A DNA stretch of 64,000 bases from Pseudomonas sp. JUb42 (GTDB lineage: Bacteria; Pseudomonadota; Gammaproteobacteria; Pseudomonadales; Pseudomonadaceae): the NCBI RefSeq assembly GCF_024807945.1, contig NZ_JANUFD010000008.1, positions 248,001 to 312,000 of the forward strand, read 5' to 3'. Positions within the stretch are counted from its first letter, which is position 1. Each line of letters begins with the position of its first letter. A program made the position numbers and the translations under genes. Below the pieces are notes generated by a model that was not told where the DNA came from, did not search any database, and worked only from the letters and a program-made list of their open reading frames with translations. This document shows, piece by piece, positions 15,738-24,522 of the stretch.

Positions 15738-16862
15738 TTATTTGCGCGCCTTGAGAATGACGAACTTGGGCGTGGCCGCGACCAGTTCGACGCCGCGGAA
15801 CAGCCGCGCCAGCTTGGCGTGATAGCCAAGGTGGCGGTTGCCGACGATATAGAGCGAGCCACCGGTAACCAATGCGGCCCGGGCCTGCAGGAACATGCGC
15901 CAGGCGATGAAATCCCCCACCACCTGTTGCTGGTGGAACGGTGGGTTGCACAGCACCACATCCAGAGAATCGGTGGGCTGACCCTCCAGGCCGTCGGCGG
16001 CACGAATCGTTACCTCGCGTTCACCGAGTGTTGCCTGCCAGTTTTCCCGAGCCGACTGCACAGCCATAAAAGACTCGTCGACCAGGGTGTACTGAGCGTC
16101 CGGGTTGTCCAGGGCACTGGCGATCGCCAATACGCCATTGCCGCAACCCAGGTCCGCGACCCTGGCCGTGCCCAGGTCTTTGGGCAGGTAGGGCAGGAAC
16201 GCACGGGTGCCGATATCCAGTCCTTCACGGCAGAACACATTGGCGTGGTTGACCAGTTCGATGGCCGGTTCGTCGAGCTTGTAACGCGTAGGGTAGGGCG
16301 AGGACAGGATTTCTGCCGCTTGCGGCTCAGCGAACAGCAGGCGGGCTTTTTTCACCGCCAGGGACGCCTGCACCGGGCCGACATATTCTTCTAAAAGCTC
16401 ACCGGCCGAGCGCGGCAGGTGCTTGACCATGGCCGCAGCAATGACTTTGGCGCCGGGCGCCAGTTGGCCTTGCAGGCGGATCAATTGTTCTTCCAGCAGG
16501 GCCAGGGTCTTGGGGATACGGATCAGCACCCAGTCAAAAGGCCCGGTCAGGGGCTCGCTGGCGGGAATCACCGGGACGGCGTCGTAGGCCATGCCGTTGC
16601 GCGCCAGGTTCTTTTCCAGGGCTTGCACTGCCAGGAACGAATCGCTGCTGCTGACCACATTGGCATGGGGCATCAGGCTCGCCGCCAACGCACCGAAGCT
16701 GTCGTTGAGCACCAATACTTTGCTTTGCAGGCTCAGGCCCTGTTCGGCCACGTAATTGAGCAGGTATTCGTCGGCTGCGTCGAACGCCTGCAATGGCTCG
16801 TCCTGTTGCTCGGGTTGGCGGATAAGATCGAGCTGGGCGAAAGGACTGATAAGCAAGGGCAT
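15738..16862 (-). CDS. rlmG: 23S rRNA (guanine-1835-N2)-methyltransferase
   Basis: 374 residues from the ATG at 16862 (MPLLISPFAQLDL), the family's usual start; an upstream in-frame ATG would add 22 unrelated residues. It methylates G1835 of 23S rRNA. The C-terminal catalytic domain has the SAM motif VADLGCGNGVLAIASA and the N2-guanine methyltransferase signature NPPFHQQQ. The N-terminal half is the degenerate second methyltransferase-like domain typical of RlmG/RsmC. The stop lies three bases from the convergent small membrane gene. Confidence 0.95.
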   Translation of the reverse strand: MPLLISPFAQLDLIRQPEQQDEPLQAFDAADEYLLNYVAEQGLSLQSKVLVLNDSFGALAASLMPHANVVSSSDSFLAVQALEKNLARNGMAYDAVPVIPASEPLTGPFDWVLIRIPKTLALLEEQLIRLQGQLAPGAKVIAAAMVKHLPRSAGELLEEYVGPVQASLAVKKARLLFAEPQAAEILSSPYPTRYKLDEPAIELVNHANVFCREGLDIGTRAFLPYLPKDLGTARVADLGCGNGVLAIASALDNPDAQYTLVDESFMAVQSARENWQATLGEREVTIRAADGLEGQPTDSLDVVLCNPPFHQQQVVGDFIAWRMFLQARAALVTGGSLYIVGNRHLGYHAKLARLFRGVELVAATPKFVILKARK

Positions 16863-16982
16863 GGGCAAAAAGGACTCTGGGCAATCGACGGGGATCTGCG
16901 CAGCCCGAAAAACTCGTGGCTCGCTCAAACCGGCGATTTTACGTCCTTTTTGCCCGTTGGCACCTTGAGATTTAGGCGGCGT

Positions 16983-17216
16983 TCAGAACATGCCCTCTGA
17001 AATGGCCTGCACTACGGCTGCGGTTTTATTGGGCACGCCCAGTTTTTGTACGGCACTGGCGATATGAAAATGAACGGTGCGCTCCTTGATGCGCAGAATC
17101 ATGGCGATATCGGCTGCGGTCTTGCCAACGGCCGACCATTTCAGGGTTTCTATTTCCCTGTGCGTGAGTGTGTGGCGTGAGCATTGATAAGCCGGGTCCA
17201 AGTCCAAGGCGTCCAT
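16983..17216 (-). CDS. Short LuxR-type DNA-binding protein (HTH domain only)
   Basis: 77 residues that are essentially one GerE/LuxR helix-turn-helix: LTHREIETLKWSAVGKTAADIAMI then the recognition part IKERTVHFHIASAVQKLGV and NKTAAVVQA. The sequence is most like the C-terminal domain of acyl-homoserine-lactone regulators, but the ligand-binding half is missing and no remnant of it was found upstream. It may be a stand-alone regulator or the relic of a LuxR solo. An AGGGAGACG ribosome site precedes the ATG, favouring a real gene. Targets unknown. Confidence 0.75.
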   Translation of the reverse strand: MDALDLDPAYQCSRHTLTHREIETLKWSAVGKTAADIAMILRIKERTVHFHIASAVQKLGVPNKTAAVVQAISEGMF

Positions 17217-17552
17217 TGAGCGTCTCCCTGCTATAAGCCGGTCCCTTGTTCAGTGTAGAGAGCGCCACCGCGCAAACAGCGGCGGCACAATCTGGCCGGA
17301 CAGATGGACAATTAACGTTACAGGCCCGCATTTAACGGCCGATGGTAAAACCCAAGTGCGAGCGGGCGCGCCGGGGATTGTCCGCCTGACAAGCTGAATT
17401 GCCGCGATAACGGCAAGAGCCAAATGCTCTAAAAAACTCGCGCAGACCGCTGCCACAGGATGTCCTTACCCATTGCCGGTGTTTATCGACGTCACTTTGC
17501 AGGACACTTGCACAGAGAGTTTGCCCTTATAGACGAGGCGTCAGGAGTACCC
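17217..17552. other. Divergent intergenic region upstream of fprA
   Basis: 336 bases between the leftward HTH gene and fprA. In several pseudomonads the LysR regulator finR sits next to fprA; no such gene or remnant is visible here. I saw no REP repeat. An in-frame ATG at 17460 extends the fprA frame but has poor start context. Confidence 0.5.
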
Positions 17553-18329
17553 ATGACCGCCAGCGACGAAAAATTCACCCGCCAGACCCTGTTGGCCGTC
17601 ACACCGCTGACGCCCAGCCTGTTCACCCTGCGCACCACCCGTGACGCGGGCTTTCGTTTCCGTGCCGGACAGTTTGCCCGCCTGGGTGTGACCAAGGCCG
17701 ATGGCAGTACCGTATGGCGCGCTTACTCAGTGGTCTCATCGCCCCATGACGAGTTTCTCGAGTTCTTTTCCATCGTGGTGCCGGACGGCGAGTTCACCAG
17801 CGAACTGAGCCGCCTGCGTGAAGGCGACACGCTATTGGTCGAAAAACAGGCAACGGGCTTCCTGACCCTGGATCGCTTCGTCGACGGCCGTGATTTGTGG
17901 ATGTTGTCTACGGGGACGGGGGTTGCGCCGTTTCTGTCGATCCTGCAGGACTTCGAGGTCTGGGAGCGCTTCGAACGGGTCATTCTGGTGTACAGCGTGC
18001 GCGAGGCCGGCGAACTGGCTTATCAGGAATTGATTGCCGAGCTGATGAGCCGGGATTACCTGGCCGAATATGCCGACAAGTTCCTGTTTATCCCCATTGT
18101 CACCCGGGAAGAACACCCGGGCGCGCTGCACGGGCGCATTACCCAACTGATCGAGAACGGCGAACTGGAACAGGCGGCGGGCTTGCCCCTGACGCCGGAG
18201 CACTCGCGCCTGATGCTGTGTGGCAACCCGCAGATGATCGACGACACCCGCAAGCTGCTCAAACAGCGTGATCTGAACCTCAGTCTCAGCCGACGACCGG
18301 GCCAGGTTGCGGTGGAGAATTATTGGTAA
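17553..18329 (+). CDS. fprA: Ferredoxin/flavodoxin-NADP reductase
   Basis: 258 residues from the ATG behind TCAGGAGT; an upstream in-frame ATG at 17460 would add 31 residues not found in the family. FAD-binding block RAYSVVSSP, NADPH-binding STGTGVAPFLSIL, and LMLCGNPQMIDD are visible, and the protein ends with the aromatic VENYW. It exchanges electrons between NADPH and ferredoxin/flavodoxin and is part of the oxidative stress and iron-sulphur response in Pseudomonas. Its 3' end overlaps the convergent mscL by 44 bases. Confidence 0.95.
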   Translation: MTASDEKFTRQTLLAVTPLTPSLFTLRTTRDAGFRFRAGQFARLGVTKADGSTVWRAYSVVSSPHDEFLEFFSIVVPDGEFTSELSRLREGDTLLVEKQATGFLTLDRFVDGRDLWMLSTGTGVAPFLSILQDFEVWERFERVILVYSVREAGELAYQELIAELMSRDYLAEYADKFLFIPIVTREEHPGALHGRITQLIENGELEQAAGLPLTPEHSRLMLCGNPQMIDDTRKLLKQRDLNLSLSRRPGQVAVENYW

Positions 18330-18750
18330 CGACGCTGGCAGGGCGAGTGTTCTGTTCTTTAAGCAGATCACGGATCTCACCCAGCAGTACCTCTTCCTTG
18401 CTCGGCACTGGCGGCAGGCTCGGCGCCTTGGCTTCTTCGCGTTTGAGGCGGTTGATCGCCTTGACGCCCATGAAGATGGCGAAGGCAACGATGATGAAGT
18501 CGATCACGGTCTGGATGAATTTGCCGTAGGCCAGCACCACAGCCGGTGCAGCGCCTTCTGCCGGGCGCAGGACTACGGACAGGTTGCTGAAGTCCACGCC
18601 GCCGATCAGCAGCCCCAGGGGCGGCATGATTACATCGCCGACGAACGACGAAACGATCTTGCCGAATGCCGCGCCAATGATGATACCGACGGCCATATCG
18701 ACCACGTTACCTTTGACGGCAAAGGCCTTGAACTCGCTTAGTACGCTCAT
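18286..18750 (-). CDS. mscL: Large-conductance mechanosensitive channel
   Basis: 154 residues, inner membrane. The N-terminal amphipathic helix and pore helix (FAVKGNVVDMAVGIIIGAAF) and second helix (FIQTVIDFIIVAFAIFMG) match E. coli MscL closely, and the cytoplasmic bundle EEVLLGEIRDLLKEQN is conserved. MscL opens at high membrane tension and releases solutes on osmotic downshock. E. coli MscL stops just after this bundle; here about 18 extra Pro/Asn/Val-rich residues follow, encoded in the stretch that overlaps the end of fprA on the other strand. Confidence 0.97.
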   Translation of the reverse strand: MSVLSEFKAFAVKGNVVDMAVGIIIGAAFGKIVSSFVGDVIMPPLGLLIGGVDFSNLSVVLRPAEGAAPAVVLAYGKFIQTVIDFIIVAFAIFMGVKAINRLKREEAKAPSLPPVPSKEEVLLGEIRDLLKEQNTRPASVVTNNSPPQPGPVVG

Positions 18751-18925
18751 GGGTAGGTTCCTTGTTACAGATGAATTTATCCGGGCAGTTTAATCCAGCC
18801 CTTCATGTATATAGCAGTGCTCATGCAATCGACCGACGTCTGCTGCATAGGTTTTATTGGTTTTTGAAAAAAATACCGCGGCCGTGCTGCGTTATGATTG
18901 CTCCCTTTTTCTGACGGGGGTTGCC

Positions 18926-20293
18926 ATGGCCAAGGCCAAACGCTTGTACGGCTGCACCGAGTGCGGCGCGACATTTCCCAAGTGGGCGGGCCAGTGCAGC
19001 GAGTGCGGCGCCTGGAACACTCTGGTCGAAACCGTGCTGGAAAGCGGCGCGGCGGCAGCTCCCAGCGGCCGCACTGGCTGGACCGGGCAACAGGCGCAGA
19101 TCAAGACTCTGGCTGAAGTCAGCGTCGAGGAAATCCCGCGTTTCTCCACCCATTCAACCGAACTGGACCGGGTCCTGGGCGGCGGTTTGGTGGATGGCTC
19201 GGTGGTGCTGATCGGCGGTGATCCGGGGATCGGCAAGTCGACGATTCTCTTGCAGACCCTGTGCAACATGGCCGCAACCATGCCGGCGCTGTACGTCACG
19301 GGGGAAGAGTCCCAGCAGCAGGTGGCCATGCGCGCCCGTCGTCTGGGGCTGCCCCAGGACAAGCTCAAGGTCATGACCGAGACCTGCATCGAAAGCATTA
19401 TTGCCACGGCGCGGGTTGAACAGCCCAAGGTCATGGTGATCGACTCGATCCAGACCATTTTCACCGAGCAACTGCAATCGGCTCCCGGCGGTGTCTCGCA
19501 GGTGCGGGAAAGTGCGGCGCTGCTGGTGCGTTATGCCAAGCAGAGCGGCACGGCAATCTTCCTGGTCGGTCACGTCACCAAGGAAGGCGCTTTGGCCGGG
19601 CCTCGGGTGCTGGAACATATGGTCGATACCGTGCTGTATTTCGAAGGCGAGTCCGATGGCCGCCTGCGTTTGCTGCGGGCGGTGAAGAACCGTTTCGGTG
19701 CGGTCAACGAGCTGGGCGTATTCGGCATGACTGACCGGGGGCTGAAAGAAGTCTCCAACCCTTCGGCGATTTTTCTCACTCGTGCACAGGAAGAAGTACC
19801 GGGCAGCGTGGTCATGGCCACTTGGGAAGGCACCCGACCCATGCTGGTGGAAGTGCAGGCTTTGGTCGATGACAGCCATCTGGCCAACCCGCGCCGAGTG
19901 ACGCTGGGTCTTGATCAGAATCGTTTGGCCATGCTCCTTGCGGTCCTGCACCGCCATGGCGGTATTCCTACCCACGATCAGGACGTGTTTCTCAACGTGG
20001 TCGGCGGGGTCAAAGTGCTGGAGACCGCATCCGACCTCGCCCTGATGGCCGCGATCATGTCCAGCCTGCGCAATCGCCCGCTGCCACACGACCTGCTGGT
20101 GTTTGGTGAAATCGGTCTGTCGGGGGAGGTACGGCCGGTGCCCAGTGGTCAGGAGCGGCTCAAGGAGGCCGCCAAGCACGGTTTCAAGCGAGCCATCGTG
20201 CCCAAGGCCAATGCCCCGAAAGAGGCGCCGACGGGTTTGCAGGTCATTGCCGTGACACGCCTGGAACAGGCGCTGGATGCCTTGTTCGAGTAG
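18926..20293 (+). CDS. radA: DNA repair protein RadA
   Basis: 455 residues from the ATG at 18926; an in-frame start 69 bases earlier is not part of the family. N-terminal zinc finger CTECGATFPKWAGQCSECGA, RecA-like ATPase with Walker A GDPGIGKST, the RadA-specific KNRFG motif, and a C-terminal Lon-like domain (GEIGLSGEVRPV). RadA is a branch-migration helicase that acts with RecA in recombination and repair of stalled forks. It converges on mapZ with an 18-base gap. Confidence 0.97.
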   Translation: MAKAKRLYGCTECGATFPKWAGQCSECGAWNTLVETVLESGAAAAPSGRTGWTGQQAQIKTLAEVSVEEIPRFSTHSTELDRVLGGGLVDGSVVLIGGDPGIGKSTILLQTLCNMAATMPALYVTGEESQQQVAMRARRLGLPQDKLKVMTETCIESIIATARVEQPKVMVIDSIQTIFTEQLQSAPGGVSQVRESAALLVRYAKQSGTAIFLVGHVTKEGALAGPRVLEHMVDTVLYFEGESDGRLRLLRAVKNRFGAVNELGVFGMTDRGLKEVSNPSAIFLTRAQEEVPGSVVMATWEGTRPMLVEVQALVDDSHLANPRRVTLGLDQNRLAMLLAVLHRHGGIPTHDQDVFLNVVGGVKVLETASDLALMAAIMSSLRNRPLPHDLLVFGEIGLSGEVRPVPSGQERLKEAAKHGFKRAIVPKANAPKEAPTGLQVIAVTRLEQALDALFE

Positions 20294-20311
20294 TGGCGTA
20301 TAGGCTGCTGC

Positions 20312-20686
20312 TCAAATTTCGATCAGTGCCGCCATCTCGCGTTCCAGTTCCTGCGGGTCGGCCAGGTTCAGTTCGATCAGGCGGCGCAGGTGGCTGATCG
20401 ATTCCAGGCCGATATGCAGGCAAACGAAGCCCAGGTGATTCTTGTTGGCGTCGACGTGGGTCAGGTTCACGTCCATCTTCACCACGGCATCGGGGCTGAG
20501 CTGGATGTCCACGGCGAACGGCTGGCCCGGATCACATTCCCATGGCGTCGGCCGCTCGATCAGCAAGCCCTTGAGGGACAGGTCGAGCAACTGCACCTGC
20601 CACGTCTTCGAACCCTGGCTGAGCTTGGTCTTGGCATCGAAATCGATACGTTTGAAACGTCGGCGATCTTCTTGTGGTTCGGTCAT
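20312..20686 (-). CDS. mapZ: PilZ-domain c-di-GMP receptor (MapZ/FlgZ-like)
   Basis: 124 residues from the ATG at 20686; a start 84 bases upstream is not conserved. A single PilZ domain with the two c-di-GMP-binding motifs: RRxxxR at R8-R13 (DRRRFKR) and D35-L-S37-L-K-G40. Length, sequence and position next to radA match P. aeruginosa PA4608 (MapZ), which binds c-di-GMP and then the chemotaxis methyltransferase CheR1, linking the messenger to flagellar motor switching. Another c-di-GMP protein gene, morA, lies 5 kb away. Confidence 0.92.
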   Translation of the reverse strand: MTEPQEDRRRFKRIDFDAKTKLSQGSKTWQVQLLDLSLKGLLIERPTPWECDPGQPFAVDIQLSPDAVVKMDVNLTHVDANKNHLGFVCLHIGLESISHLRRLIELNLADPQELEREMAALIEI

Positions 20687-20947
20687 CTCAGTGGCGTCTC
20701 TTCGAGTCTTGTGGCTATACGGTAGCAGAGTGGCCTGAAAGCCCGTGCTTTGATCAGGGACAATCTTCACGACAATAGCGCTGATAAGCGTTTACGAACA
20801 GTTTCAAGTCGGCTTTTTTGCAGTGGATGCAGGACTGGTCTTGCTGTTCTGTCGGATATTTCTAGACGTTCGTGGGGGTGGCCCTTTCCTCTGAGACACA
20901 GCTAAACTGCTCTTGTTGTCTTCTAGTCCTCTGAGCTGGAATAAAAA

Positions 20948-23020
20948 ATGAAAAATAATAATAGTCTGCTGCGCCATGTGCCTTGGCTGATTGTCGCAAT
21001 TGTCGGGGCATGCGCCCTTGGGGTCGTGGCCTTGCGCCGCGGAGAGGCGATTAACGCCTTGTGGATAGTTGTCGCGGCTGTGGCGATCTATCTGGTTGCC
21101 TACCGCTACTACAGCCTGTTCATCGCCAACCACGTCATGCAACTGGACCCGACCCGGGCCACGCCTGCGGTAGTCAACAACGATGGTCTGGACTATGTGC
21201 CGACCAACAAACACATTCTTTTCGGTCACCACTTTGCCGCCATTGCCGGTGCAGGCCCGCTGGTCGGTCCGGTGCTGGCGGCGCAAATGGGTTACCTGCC
21301 AGGCACCCTCTGGCTGATTGCCGGCGTGGTGCTGGCCGGGGCCGTGCAGGATTTCATGATCCTGTTCCTCTCCACCCGCCGCAACGGTCGCTCCCTGGGC
21401 GACATGGTCCGCGAGGAAATGGGCCGCATTCCCGGCACCATCGCCTTGTTCGGCTGCTTCCTGATCATGATCATCATCCTCGCGGTGCTGGCGCTGATTG
21501 TGGTCAAGGCCCTGGCCGAGAGCCCTTGGGGCATGTTCACGGTGCTGGCGACCATACCGGTGGCGATGTTCATGGGCATCTACATGCGCTACATCCGCCC
21601 CGGCCGCATCGGCGAGATCTCGGTGATTGGCGTGGTTCTGCTGCTGGCCTCGATCTGGATGGGTGGGCAGATTGCCGCCAACCCGGCGTGGGCGCCGATG
21701 TTCACCTTCACCGGCGTGCAGATCACCTGGATGCTGGTGGGCTACGGTTTCGTTGCCGCCATGCTGCCGGTCTGGCTGCTGCTGGCACCGCGTGACTACC
21801 TGTCGACCTTCCTGAAAATCGGCACCATCGTGGCCCTGGCCATCGGCATCCTGATTCTGGCGCCCGAGCTGAAAATGCCAGCCCTGACCCAGTTCACCGA
21901 CGGTACTGGCCCGGTCTGGAAAGGCGCGCTGTTTCCTTTCCTGTTCATCACCATTGCCTGCGGTGCGGTGTCGGGTTTCCACGCACTGATTTCCTCGGGT
22001 ACTACACCCAAACTGCTGGATAACGAGAAGAACGCCCGTTACATCGGTTACGGCGGCATGCTCATGGAGTCCTTCGTAGCCATCATGGCCATGGTTGCCG
22101 CTTCGGTGATCGAGCCAGGCGTGTACTTCGCCATGAACAGCCCGGCTGCCGTGGTCGGTGGTGACGTGGTTGCCGTGGCCCAGACCATCAGCGGCTGGGG
22201 CTTTGCCATTACCCCCGACATGCTCACTGCCGTGGCCCATGACATCGGTGAAAACACCGTACTGGCCCGTGCTGGCGGTGCGCCGACCCTGGCGGTCGGT
22301 ATCGCGCAGATCCTGCACCAGGCCCTGCCGGGGCAGAACACCATGGCGTTCTGGTACCACTTTGCGATCTTGTTCGAAGCGCTGTTCATTCTGACGGCGG
22401 TTGACGCCGGTACCCGAGCCGGTCGCTTCATGCTGCAAGACCTGCTGGGCAGCTTCGTGCCGGCGCTGAAACGCACCGAGTCGTGGACCGCCAACGCCAT
22501 CGGCACCGGTGGCTGCGTGGCCCTTTGGGGTTACCTGCTGTACCAGGGCGTGATCGATCCACTGGGCGGCATCAACACCCTGTGGCCGCTGTTCGGCATC
22601 TCCAACCAGATGCTGGCGGGGATCGCCCTGATGCTGGCCACTGTCGTGCTGATCAAAATGAAACGCCAGCGCTACATCTGGGTGACCATGCTGCCGGCTT
22701 CCTGGCTGCTGATCTGCACCGTGACCGCCGGCTTCATCAAGCTGTTCGACCCGAGCCCGGCCGTTGGCTTCCTCGCCCTGGCGAAGAAATACAGCACCGC
22801 CGCCGACGCCGGTCAGATCATTGCTCCGGCCAAGACCATGGACCAGATGCAGCATGTGATCTTCAACGCCTACACCAACGCGACCCTGACTGTTCTGTTC
22901 CTGTTCGTGGTCCTGAGCATTCTGTTCTACGCCATCAAGGTCGGTGTCGCGGCCTGGGGCAAGAAAGAGCGTACCGACAAGGAAGCGCCATTCCAGGCAC
23001 AACCGGTGCAACACTCGTGA
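20948..23020 (+). CDS. cstA: Carbon starvation protein CstA (pyruvate/peptide transporter family)
   Basis: 690 residues with about 16 to 18 membrane helices. CstA-family blocks: YVPTNKHILFGHHFAAIAGA, GPVLAAQMGYLPGTLW, and SGFHALISSGTTPKLL. Proteins of this family take up pyruvate or small peptides; in Pseudomonas CstA is under carbon-source control. The ATG follows a weak GGAATAAAAA site. A small YbdD/YjiX-family gene follows directly, the usual operon partner. Confidence 0.95.
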   Translation: MKNNNSLLRHVPWLIVAIVGACALGVVALRRGEAINALWIVVAAVAIYLVAYRYYSLFIANHVMQLDPTRATPAVVNNDGLDYVPTNKHILFGHHFAAIAGAGPLVGPVLAAQMGYLPGTLWLIAGVVLAGAVQDFMILFLSTRRNGRSLGDMVREEMGRIPGTIALFGCFLIMIIILAVLALIVVKALAESPWGMFTVLATIPVAMFMGIYMRYIRPGRIGEISVIGVVLLLASIWMGGQIAANPAWAPMFTFTGVQITWMLVGYGFVAAMLPVWLLLAPRDYLSTFLKIGTIVALAIGILILAPELKMPALTQFTDGTGPVWKGALFPFLFITIACGAVSGFHALISSGTTPKLLDNEKNARYIGYGGMLMESFVAIMAMVAASVIEPGVYFAMNSPAAVVGGDVVAVAQTISGWGFAITPDMLTAVAHDIGENTVLARAGGAPTLAVGIAQILHQALPGQNTMAFWYHFAILFEALFILTAVDAGTRAGRFMLQDLLGSFVPALKRTESWTANAIGTGGCVALWGYLLYQGVIDPLGGINTLWPLFGISNQMLAGIALMLATVVLIKMKRQRYIWVTMLPASWLLICTVTAGFIKLFDPSPAVGFLALAKKYSTAADAGQIIAPAKTMDQMQHVIFNAYTNATLTVLFLFVVLSILFYAIKVGVAAWGKKERTDKEAPFQAQPVQHS

Positions 23021-23038
23021 TGAGCGGAGGATCAGCCC

Positions 23039-23236
23039 ATGTTCAATGACCTGAGTCGCCTGGGCAAATACCTGGGCCAGGCTGCCCGCCTGATGGTCGG
23101 CATGCCGGACTACGACACTTACGTCGAGCACATGCAGGCCACCCATCCGGACAAACCGGTGATGAGCTACGAGATGTTCTTTCGCGAGCGTCAAGAGGCT
23201 CGGTATGGTGGCAAGGGCGGGCCGAAGTGCTGCTAA
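23039..23236 (+). CDS. YbdD/YjiX-family small protein
   Basis: 65 residues, cytoplasmic, ending in a Gly/Lys-rich tail with paired cysteines (GGPKCC). The family core YLGQAARLMVGMPDYDTYVEHM and MFFRERQEARY is intact. These proteins are nearly always encoded just behind cstA/btsT-type transporters and are thought to modify their activity. GCGGAGG lies upstream of the ATG, 18 bases after the cstA stop. Confidence 0.93.
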   Translation: MFNDLSRLGKYLGQAARLMVGMPDYDTYVEHMQATHPDKPVMSYEMFFRERQEARYGGKGGPKCC

Positions 23237-23270
23237 CGGCCTGATGGATCGCTACAAGGTTTAAACCAGC

Positions 23271-23291
23271 GCGCCACTCATCGTGGCGCGT
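23271..23291 (+). terminator. Hairpin after the cstA-ybdD unit
   Basis: CGCGCCAC-TCAT-CGTGGCGCG forms a strong stem with a short loop. Only a weak T-rich tail (TTGTCGTTTC) follows, so termination may be partial. It stands 35 bases after the ybdD-type stop codon. Confidence 0.6.
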
Positions 23292-23310
23292 TGTCGTTTC
23301 AGAGCGACCC

Positions 23311-23368
23311 CTGTAGGAGGCTTTAAGCCGCGGGCAGTAAGTCCTCGCGGCTAAAACGCTCTTACAGT
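23311..23368. repeat. REP-like inverted repeat (GCTTTAAGCCGCG family)
   Basis: CTGTAGGAGGCTTTAAGCCG pairs with CGGCTAAAACGCTCTTACAG with several mismatches. A similar copy lies at 24391-24444, so the CobW gene is flanked by two elements of one family. Confidence 0.7.
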
Positions 23369-23402
23369 CGGTCTACAACTCGATTTGAAGGCAGGAGTCG
23401 GC

Positions 23403-24383
23403 ATGAGTGTTGCGCAACCCATCCCCGTTACCGTTCTGAGTGGCTTTCTCGGGGCAGGCAAGACCACCTTGTTGCGTCATCTGCTCAAGGAAGAACACGG
23501 CCTGAAAATCGCCGTGATTGAAAATGAATTCAGTGACGCCGGTATCGATACCCAATTGCTTGGCGCCGAGCCGGTGCAGGTCATGACCCTGTCCAACGGC
23601 TGCGTGTGCTGCACCATCCACACCGATCTGACCAAGGCGTTGTTCCTGTTGCTGGAGCGTCTGGACAGCGGCGAAATTGCCTTCGACCGGCTGGTGATCG
23701 AGTGCACCGGCCTGGCTGATCCGGCCCCCGTGGCCCAGACTTTCTTTATCGATGAGGAGCTGCGCGAGCGTTATATCCTCGACGGCATCATTACTCTGGT
23801 GGACGCGGCCCACGCCGACACCCACCTGGCCCAGACCATCGCCCAGGCGCAGATCGGCTTTGCCGACCGCCTGCTGGTGAGCAAGCGCGATCTGGTAGAC
23901 GATGCCGCGTTTGAAGCGCTGAGCGAGCGCCTGACCCGAATCAACCGCCGTGCGCCGATCCGTGTGGTTGAACACGGCAAGATCGATCTGGCTGAACTGC
24001 TGGATGTGCGCGGCTTCAATCTGAACGCTGATCTTGGCGGCGGTTTCAGCCTGCGCCCGGTCAAGCCTGCGGGCAATGGCATCGACCGTATCAGCAGCCT
24101 CGTGCTACGCAGTGAACAGCCGCTGGATATCGACAAGCTCAGCGAATTTATGAACGCGTTGCTGGAAGATCACGGCAAGCAGTTGCTGCGCTACAAGGGC
24201 GTGCTGAACATTGCCGGGGAAGATCGCAAGCTGGTGTTCCAGGGCGTGCTCAAGCTGTACGGCTTCGACTGGGACACTGAATGGGCCGAGGGTGAGCTGC
24301 GCGAAAGCGTGATTGTGTTCATTGCCGATGACTTGCCGGAAGAGAAAATCCGTGCGGGGTTTGAGGCGATGACCCGGTCATGA
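23403..24383 (+). CDS. CobW/COG0523-family GTPase (YjiA-like metallochaperone)
   Basis: 326 residues from the ATG with AGGAG six bases upstream; an in-frame ATG at 23385 is less likely. G1 motif SGFLGAGKTT, the family metal-binding motif C-V-C-C (NGCVCCTIHTDL), Walker B IECTGLADP, SKRDLVDD as the guanine-specificity region, and the C-terminal CobW domain. These GTPases deliver metals such as zinc or cobalt to client proteins. Being beside cstA-ybdD matches E. coli yjiA-yjiX-btsT. The metal is not known; no Zur box was found near it. Confidence 0.93.
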   Translation: MSVAQPIPVTVLSGFLGAGKTTLLRHLLKEEHGLKIAVIENEFSDAGIDTQLLGAEPVQVMTLSNGCVCCTIHTDLTKALFLLLERLDSGEIAFDRLVIECTGLADPAPVAQTFFIDEELRERYILDGIITLVDAAHADTHLAQTIAQAQIGFADRLLVSKRDLVDDAAFEALSERLTRINRRAPIRVVEHGKIDLAELLDVRGFNLNADLGGGFSLRPVKPAGNGIDRISSLVLRSEQPLDIDKLSEFMNALLEDHGKQLLRYKGVLNIAGEDRKLVFQGVLKLYGFDWDTEWAEGELRESVIVFIADDLPEEKIRAGFEAMTRS

Positions 24384-24390
24384 CTGGACT

Positions 24391-24444
24391 ATAGGATCGG
24401 CTTTAGCCGCGAGAATGTCCTCCTGGCTAAAGCCGGTCTTATAG
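24391..24444. repeat. REP-like inverted repeat after the CobW gene
   Basis: ATAGGATCGGCTTTAGCCGC and its partner GGCTAAAGCCGGTCTTATAG. Same family as 6338 and 38016 in its TTTAGCCG arms, with different outer bases. Confidence 0.75.
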
Positions 24445-24462
24445 GGTTTTCTCACAAGCCAA

Positions 24463-24500
24463 TAAAAAGCCCGCCACTCATGAGAATGGCGGGCTTTTTC
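24463..24500. terminator. Bidirectional terminator between the CobW gene and glyA
   Basis: AAAAAGCCCGCCA and TGGCGGGCTTTTT flank a short loop, giving a stem of 13 pairs with T-runs on both strands. It lies 23 bases past the glyA stop and 80 past the CobW gene stop. Confidence 0.92.
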
Positions 24501-24522
24501 GTGACGGTTGAAACGGGGCTGA

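Noticed and set aside
20804..23194. A 796-codon frame antisense to cstA, rich in His/Gln/Gly
   Set aside because: Composition is what the complement of a membrane-protein gene gives; cstA is intact and no family was seen.
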